A model generated the notes under the pieces. The model saw only the letters and a list, made by a program, of their open reading frames with translations, was not told where the DNA came from and did not search any database. DNA of 9,708 bases. It comes from an uncultured Streptomyces sp. (GTDB taxonomy: Bacteria > Actinomycetota > Actinomycetes > Streptomycetales > Streptomycetaceae). The stretch lies in assembly GCA_946480485.1 (NCBI GenBank), contig CAMLJW010000179.1, positions 1 through 9,708 of the forward strand, read 5' to 3'. Numbering within the stretch: position 1 is the stretch's first letter; every line of letters begins with the position of its first letter. The position numbers and the translations under genes are program-made. Positions 5,933 through 9,708 of the stretch are shown here, piece by piece.

Positions 5933-7264
5933 ATGCACGTGAACAGAATCAGCCGCGCTCGCAGCCGGACGGCGGTGGGCCTCTCGGTGGCCGCGCTGAC
6001 CGTCGGCGCGACAACGGCCGCAGGGCCCGCCGCCGCTCAGCCCAGCTCCCGACCCGAGGCCGCCCCCGCGGCGGCCGCCGACTGCAGCGCGGCGTACAAG
6101 ATCGAGCAGAAACTGGCCACCGGCACCAAGTGGACGATGTGCTGGCACTACGAGAGCGAGGCCGGGCTCGTCCTGGAGAACGTCTCGTACCAGCCCAAGG
6201 GCGAGGCCCGTCCGATACGCGTCCTCACCAGTGCGAAGCTCGCCCAGATCCACGTCCCCTACGACGACGGCTCGATCGAGTACGACGACCTCACCGGCGA
6301 AGGCTTCGGGCGGGGCCTGATGAACATGGCACCCGGAGAGTGCCCCGGCGGCGCCATCAAGACGGTCAAGGTCTCCGACGCAGTGGACGCGGAGCACCCG
6401 AACGTCAAGGGCCTGTGCACCACGACCCGGTCGCGCGGACACGCCTATCGCATGCAGGGCGACAGCGCGAACAAGGTCTGGCAGGAGCAGGGCAAGGACC
6501 TGCTCGTCTACACCGTCAACCAGGTCGGTTGGTACGAGTACATCACCGAGTGGCGCTTCCAGGACGACGGCACCGTCCATATGAACGTCGGTGCCACCGG
6601 CAGCCTCTCGCCCTACGACTACGACGCGGGCGACGGCCGCGGCTGGCCGATCGGCAAGGGCGCCAAGTCGTACGCCACCAGCCACAGCCACAACGTCTTC
6701 TGGCGGCTCAACTTCGGCCTCGACGGCTCCTCCAAGAACAAGGTCGAGCAGTACGACTCCGTGGTCAGCCCGTCCGCCGCCGACGGCGAGGCCCCGCGTA
6801 ACAAGACCACGCGCACGAAGATCACCAAGGAACTCGCGGGCGACGCCAAGAGCATGCGCTGGTGGCGCGTGGTCAGCACGGTCGGCAAGAACAAGGACGG
6901 TCACGCCCGTTCGTACGAGATCGTCCCCGGCGCCACCTCCAAGTACCCGGGTCGTTCCTACACCAAGCACGACATCTACTTCACCCAGTACAAGAAGTGC
7001 GAGCAGTTCGCGAGCCACAATCTGGGCAACTGCGGTGCCGGAGCGGGCAAGTCCGTCGACAAGTGGGTCAACGGACAGAACCTCACCCACCCCGTGGCCT
7101 GGGTGAACATCGGCTTCCACCATGTCGCCCGGGACGAGGACCAGCAGCCCATGCCGGTCCACTGGCAGGGCTTCTCGATCGCCCCGCGCGACGTCACCGC
7201 TATGAATCCGCTCACTCCGCCCGCCCTCGCCGACCAGAACGGGGACGTGGAAAACGGTAGTTGA
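5933..7264 (+). CDS. Compact secreted copper amine oxidase-like catalytic domain protein
   Basis: This 443-residue exported protein (Sec-type signal to about residue 36 or 49, ending in an Ala-rich stretch) matches the catalytic domain of copper amine oxidases. These use copper and a tyrosine-derived topaquinone to oxidise primary amines to aldehydes, with H2O2 and ammonia. Visible motifs in family order: VPYDDGSIEYDDLTGEGFG (base region), ECPGGAIKTV, VNQVGWYEYITEW (candidate TPQ precursor Y201), TSHSHNVFWRLNFGLDG (copper ligands H251 and H253), and VNIGFHHVARDEDQQPMPV (third ligand H397). Family members are usually about 640 residues or longer; here the N2/N3 domains are missing and seem to be supplied by the gene upstream. 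Two oddities: W200 replaces the Asn of the N-Y-D/E consensus, and the base region reads D-L-T-G-E where D-x-G-E is usual. Activity is therefore uncertain. A Shine-Dalgarno AAGGAA (5916-5921) lies 11 bases before the ATG. Confidence 0.8.
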   Translation: MHVNRISRARSRTAVGLSVAALTVGATTAAGPAAAQPSSRPEAAPAAAADCSAAYKIEQKLATGTKWTMCWHYESEAGLVLENVSYQPKGEARPIRVLTSAKLAQIHVPYDDGSIEYDDLTGEGFGRGLMNMAPGECPGGAIKTVKVSDAVDAEHPNVKGLCTTTRSRGHAYRMQGDSANKVWQEQGKDLLVYTVNQVGWYEYITEWRFQDDGTVHMNVGATGSLSPYDYDAGDGRGWPIGKGAKSYATSHSHNVFWRLNFGLDGSSKNKVEQYDSVVSPSAADGEAPRNKTTRTKITKELAGDAKSMRWWRVVSTVGKNKDGHARSYEIVPGATSKYPGRSYTKHDIYFTQYKKCEQFASHNLGNCGAGAGKSVDKWVNGQNLTHPVAWVNIGFHHVARDEDQQPMPVHWQGFSIAPRDVTAMNPLTPPALADQNGDVENGS

Positions 7265-7350
7265 GAAGCGACCTGTCCATCCGGCTGCACCGCCGACCGC
7301 TCCCGGAGTACCCTTCCTTGATCGTTGGCCCAGGGAGTGCTCGGGGGAGC

Positions 7351-7356
7351 GGAAGG
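7351..7356 (+). promoter_or_regulatory. Shine-Dalgarno supporting the GTG start at 7367
   Basis: GGAAGG lies 10 bases before GTG at 7367. A TTG at 7325 in the same frame would add 14 Gly-rich residues, but the family N-terminus begins at the GTG (GSGGRELPLGD). Confidence 0.55.
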
Positions 7357-7366
7357 CGGTGCGCGG

Positions 7367-8611
7367 GTGGGCTCGGGAGGGCGGGAGCTGCCCCTTGGTG
7401 ACGGCGGTCACGAGGGGAGCTCCACGGATGTCCCACCCGGAGCGGTGTCGGTGGCCCGGCCGATGGAGATGGGGTCTCAGATCGGACCCGAGCTGGACTG
7501 GGGCGCCGAAGCCTGGCGCGAGGTGCGTACGCGTGCCCAGCGAGCCGGACGGGCCTACATCTGGCTGAACCTGGTCGAACAGCGGCTGCGCGCGGTCGTG
7601 GCCGCTGTTCTGCGCCCCATCTACGAACCCATGCACGGCGAGGACGACTGGGTGGTCGCCGCCGCCGGACCCGCCGGTCAGGAGTGGGCGCAGCGCGCTG
7701 TCGCGGTACGCGAGGTCAGCCGCCGCAAGGGCTATCTGCTCGACCCCGCCGACGACAACGTCCTCAGCTTCCTCACACTGCCGCAGCTGCGCGAGCTGAT
7801 GGTGCAGCACTGGCCGTGCTTCGAGCCCTACTTCGACGAGCGGCGGGATGTCGAACTCGCCCTCGACGAGCTGGAAGTCACCCGGAACGTCGTCTCGCGC
7901 AACCGCGCCCTGTCCGAGGCGGTTCTGTCCCAGGCCGAGCGTGCCTCCGCCAAGCTCCTGGACATACTCGGCGGGGGCAGCGACGTGCCGTCCGCTCGAC
8001 GGCTGCCCGTCGACGCGGTCGAGAATCTGGTCGGCGACCGGTACGCGGACGTGGTGGGCGTGCACCCCGACCGGGTGCGGCTGCTGCGGCAGTTCCCCGC
8101 CGAGGACATCTTCGGCGGTGCCCGCCGCCTCGACGCCACAGGTATCGGCCTGAACCTGCTGGTGCAGAACTTCTCCGGGCGGCGGCTGGTGCGGCTGGCC
8201 GAGTCCGGCTGCCGCGTGCGGCTGCTGTTTCTGAACCCCGCCTCCAGCGCGGTGAAGCGGCGTGAACGCGAACTCTGCGTAAGGAAAGGTGAGTTGAGCC
8301 GCTCCGTCGAAATGAACATTCTGCACATGCGGCGGGTGAGGTCCCGGTTGCGTGATCCCGGAGCCTTCGAGATCCAGGTCTACGACGAGACGCCCCGCTT
8401 CACCGCGTATCTCGTCGACGGAGACGGCTCGGACGGCATCGCGGTCGTGCAGTCGTATCTGCGCCGGACGCGCGGGATGGAGGCGCCGGTGATAGTGCTG
8501 CGCGGCGGCGGACGGGTGGTCAAGGCGGACGCCACCGGCGAAGAGGGGCTTTTCGAGACGTATCGCGAGGAGTTCGAGCTGGCTTGGGCTGATTCGCGCC
8601 CTGTGTCCTGA
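7367..8611 (+). CDS. SAV2148-type HEPN domain protein with DUF5919-like C-terminal domain
   Basis: This 414-residue protein closely resembles the protein family named after S. avermitilis SAV2148, conserved in streptomycetes and of unknown function. After a flexible, Gly/Pro-rich N-terminus (1-43), residues about 44-200 are helical (RAQRAGRAYIWLNLVEQRL, then FLTLPQLRELMVQHWPCF) and form the HEPN-like part. The usual HEPN RNase motif R-x4-6-H is seen here as R173-N174-VVS-R178-N179-R180, with Arg where the catalytic His would sit, so ribonuclease activity is doubtful. Residues about 250-412 resemble the C-terminal domain called DUF5919 in other actinobacterial proteins: RLVRLAESGCRVRLLFLNP, then PRFTAYLVDGDG and the ending YREEFELAWADSRP. 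No membrane segment or signal peptide is present. The GTG start at 7367 is chosen on family length. It sits 102 bases after the amine oxidase-like gene and 95 before the exonuclease gene, so co-transcription with either is unproven. Confidence 0.88.
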   Translation: MGSGGRELPLGDGGHEGSSTDVPPGAVSVARPMEMGSQIGPELDWGAEAWREVRTRAQRAGRAYIWLNLVEQRLRAVVAAVLRPIYEPMHGEDDWVVAAAGPAGQEWAQRAVAVREVSRRKGYLLDPADDNVLSFLTLPQLRELMVQHWPCFEPYFDERRDVELALDELEVTRNVVSRNRALSEAVLSQAERASAKLLDILGGGSDVPSARRLPVDAVENLVGDRYADVVGVHPDRVRLLRQFPAEDIFGGARRLDATGIGLNLLVQNFSGRRLVRLAESGCRVRLLFLNPASSAVKRRERELCVRKGELSRSVEMNILHMRRVRSRLRDPGAFEIQVYDETPRFTAYLVDGDGSDGIAVVQSYLRRTRGMEAPVIVLRGGGRVVKADATGEEGLFETYREEFELAWADSRPVS

Positions 8612-8706
8612 CAACTCCCTCGACCGGTAAGCGGAATGCGGTCCTCTGATTGTCGGTGGCGCATGGGATCGTGGTGGTCACTGGGGGAACGAAGAAGGGG
8701 ATTGGC

Positions 8707-9429
8707 ATGGGCTGGCACGGGGAGCTGCTGATCGGCTTCGACCTGGAGACGACCGGGACGGATCCGCGCGAGGCGCGCATCGTCACGGCAGCGGTGATCG
8801 AGGTCAGGGACGGGGAGCCGATCGGGCGCCGCGAGTGGCTGGCCGATCCGGGAGTCGAGATCCCGGCGGACGCGGTGGCGGTGCACGGGATCACCAACGA
8901 ACGGGCCGTCGCCGAGGGCCGGCCGGCCGATCAGGTGGCCGACGCGATCGCCTCGGAGCTCGTCTCGTACTGGCAGACAGGGGTGCCGGTGGTCGCGTAC
9001 AACGCGGTCTTCGACCTGACCCTGCTCTCCGCGGAGCTGCGGCGGTACGGTCTGCCGTCGCTGCGCGACCGCTTCGGCGGCACCGAACCGGCGCCCGTCA
9101 TCGACCCGTACACCATCGATCGCTCCGTGGACCGGTACCGTCGCGGCAAGCGCACCCTCGAAGCGGTCTGCGGGGAGTACGGGGTCGCGCTCGACTCCGC
9201 CCATGACGCCGCGGCGGATGCCCTGGCCGCGGCCCGGCTCGCTCGCGCGATAGCCGGCCGCCACCCAAAGGTCGTGGCCCTCGGCCCGGCGGAACTGCAC
9301 CGCCGCCAGATCGAGTGGTACGCGCAGTGGGCTGCCGACTTCCAGAGCTTCCTGCGCCGCAAGGGTGACACGACCGCGGTGGTGGACGGGATGTGGCCGG
9401 TGGGGGACCTGGCGGCCGAACGGGTCTGA
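8707..9429 (+). CDS. DnaQ-like 3'-5' exonuclease (DEDDh family)
   Basis: This 240-residue cytoplasmic protein is a DEDDh-type 3'-5' exonuclease related to the proofreading epsilon subunit and RNase T. All catalytic residues are visible: D12 and E14 in FDLETTGTDP (Exo I), D103 in VVAYNAVFDLTLL (Exo II), and H166 with D171 in DSAHDAAADALAAARL (Exo III, H-x4-D). The domain occupies about residues 7-185. The tail (ELHRRQIEWYAQWAADFQSFLRRKG, then VVDGMWPVG) is typical of the stand-alone actinobacterial branch and suggests it is not a canonical polymerase III epsilon. The ATG at 8707 follows GAAGGGG (8694-8700) by 6 bases; longer starts add nothing family-like. It probably works in DNA repair or RNA processing; which of these cannot be told from the sequence. 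Confidence 0.93.
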   Translation: MGWHGELLIGFDLETTGTDPREARIVTAAVIEVRDGEPIGRREWLADPGVEIPADAVAVHGITNERAVAEGRPADQVADAIASELVSYWQTGVPVVAYNAVFDLTLLSAELRRYGLPSLRDRFGGTEPAPVIDPYTIDRSVDRYRRGKRTLEAVCGEYGVALDSAHDAAADALAAARLARAIAGRHPKVVALGPAELHRRQIEWYAQWAADFQSFLRRKGDTTAVVDGMWPVGDLAAERV

Positions 9430-9503
9430 GGTGCCCGCCCGTCACACGGTGCCTGACGCCACGCAGGATTGACCCCGCAAAAGCCCGACCGCGTCATCCT
9501 TCG

Positions 9504-9520
9504 GGGAACTCGGAGTTCTC
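9504..9520 (+). terminator. Short hairpin after the exonuclease gene
   Basis: GGGAACT-CGG-AGTTCTC can fold into a 7-pair stem (one G-T wobble) with a 3-base loop, 75 bases after the exonuclease stop. It may be a weak terminator. The GAAC and GTTC halves are 5 bases apart, so it does not fit the 4-base spacing of an actinobacterial LexA box. Confidence 0.35.
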
Positions 9521-9565
9521 AGCCGCCAGGGTTGTACGTCAACGGTGAAGCCATGGCGCACTTTT

Positions 9566-9601
9566 GATAACGGAAGGGTCATTCGATAACGCTCGGATAA
9601 C
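9566..9601. promoter_or_regulatory. Three GATAAC direct repeats
   Basis: GATAAC occurs at 9566-9571, 9585-9590 and 9596-9601, all in the same orientation. The last two are 11 bases apart, one helical turn, giving ATAAC-N6-ATAAC. This layout resembles the half-site spacing of OmpR-type regulators such as GlnR or MtrA, although the first half-site differs from the published GTnAC form. Confidence 0.45.
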
Positions 9602-9611
9602 ACGGTGGGTG

Positions 9612-9633
9612 CCCGGTCGAGGCATGGACCGGG
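9612..9633 (+). other. Perfect stem-loop in the right-end control region
   Basis: CCCGGTC (9612-9618) and GACCGGG (9627-9633) form a 7-base perfect stem with an 8-base loop, directly after the GATAAC repeats. If transcribed it would be a stable RNA hairpin; the right arm runs into the first GGTTACC repeat. Confidence 0.45.
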
Positions 9634-9654
9634 TTACCGAGTTGGACGGTTACC
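9632..9654. promoter_or_regulatory. GGTTACC direct repeat, 16-base spacing
   Basis: GGTTACC occurs at 9632-9638 and 9648-9654. The sequence around it is nearly an inverted repeat as well (CGGGTTACC with GGTTACCCG, one mismatch). GTTAC is also the reverse complement of GTAAC, so it may relate to the GATAAC array upstream. Confidence 0.35.
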
Positions 9655-9708
9655 CGTCTTCAAAGGTTGCACAGACTCCTTCTTGTTCCTTGTTCGATCG
9701 GCTTCTTA

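Larger units (their letters stand above)
9430..9708. other. Gene-free right end with repeats and stem-loops, probable control region
   Basis: No convincing gene starts in these 279 bases. AT content rises clearly from about 9555 onward compared with the rest of the window, which suits a promoter and leader for a gene beyond the right edge. It contains a short hairpin, three GATAAC repeats, a stem-loop and a GGTTACC repeat, listed separately. I did not recognise a known riboswitch class. Confidence 0.55.

Noticed and set aside
4967..8614. A 1215-codon open frame on the minus strand
   Set aside because: It runs antisense to three genes with strong family motifs and codon bias. Its product is low-complexity and Val/Asp/Gly-rich, as expected of the reverse frame of GC-rich genes.
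9506..9518. GAACTCGGAGTTC as a LexA (SOS) box
   Set aside because: The halves GAAC and GTTC are 5 bases apart; the actinobacterial LexA box needs 4.
9624..9708. ATG at 9624 opening a frame to the right edge (MDRVTELDGY)
   Set aside because: Third-position GC is only about half, far below the neighbouring genes. The Shine-Dalgarno is poorly placed and the start lies in a stem-loop, so a control region is more likely.
9430..9708. c-di-AMP (ydaO-type) or cobalamin riboswitch
   Set aside because: The conserved core elements I know, such as GGGGUGAAUC for ydaO, are not present, and the stem order does not fit.

Overview
The window has very high GC, a strong G/C bias at third codon positions, GTG as well as ATG starts, and several streptomycete-type families (SSI protease inhibitor, DUF1707-FHA protein, SAV2148-type HEPN protein, GH13 trehalohydrolase). 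It is most likely chromosomal DNA of Streptomyces or a close relative. No transposase, integrase, tRNA, rRNA or CRISPR array was seen.

Left part (1-3047): a badly damaged M24 (Xaa-Pro) peptidase remnant is followed by a phosphotransferase-fold gene whose two key catalytic Asp positions read Asn and Gly, so it is probably a pseudokinase or an early-decay gene. It runs tail-to-tail, with abutting stop codons, into treZ on the minus strand (malto-oligosyltrehalose trehalohydrolase). TreZ keeps its catalytic triad but is unusual at neighbouring conserved positions.

Middle (3048-5062): a soluble DUF1707-FHA protein is divergent from treZ. It is followed by a secreted Streptomyces subtilisin inhibitor (SSI)-like protein whose stop codon lies in a short tandem repeat ahead of a strong hairpin. 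Facing it on the minus strand is what looks like the 5' stump of an M14-type carboxypeptidase. A gene-poor stretch with inverted and direct repeats leads to the next operon.

Core (5063-7264): two co-directional genes encode exported proteins. The first resembles the small N-terminal (N2/N3, cystatin-like) domains of copper amine oxidases. The second carries the catalytic copper/topaquinone domain, with three His ligands and a candidate TPQ tyrosine. Together they look like a copper amine oxidase split into two polypeptides, and this is the most interesting feature of the window.

Right part (7265-9708): a SAV2148-type HEPN protein with a C-terminal domain resembling DUF5919, then a DnaQ-like DEDDh 3'-5' exonuclease. 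The last 279 bases are gene-free and relatively AT-rich, and carry GATAAC and GGTTACC direct repeats and two stem-loops. They are probably the control region of a gene beyond the right edge. All family assignments rest on remembered motifs and reading of the sequence, not on searches.
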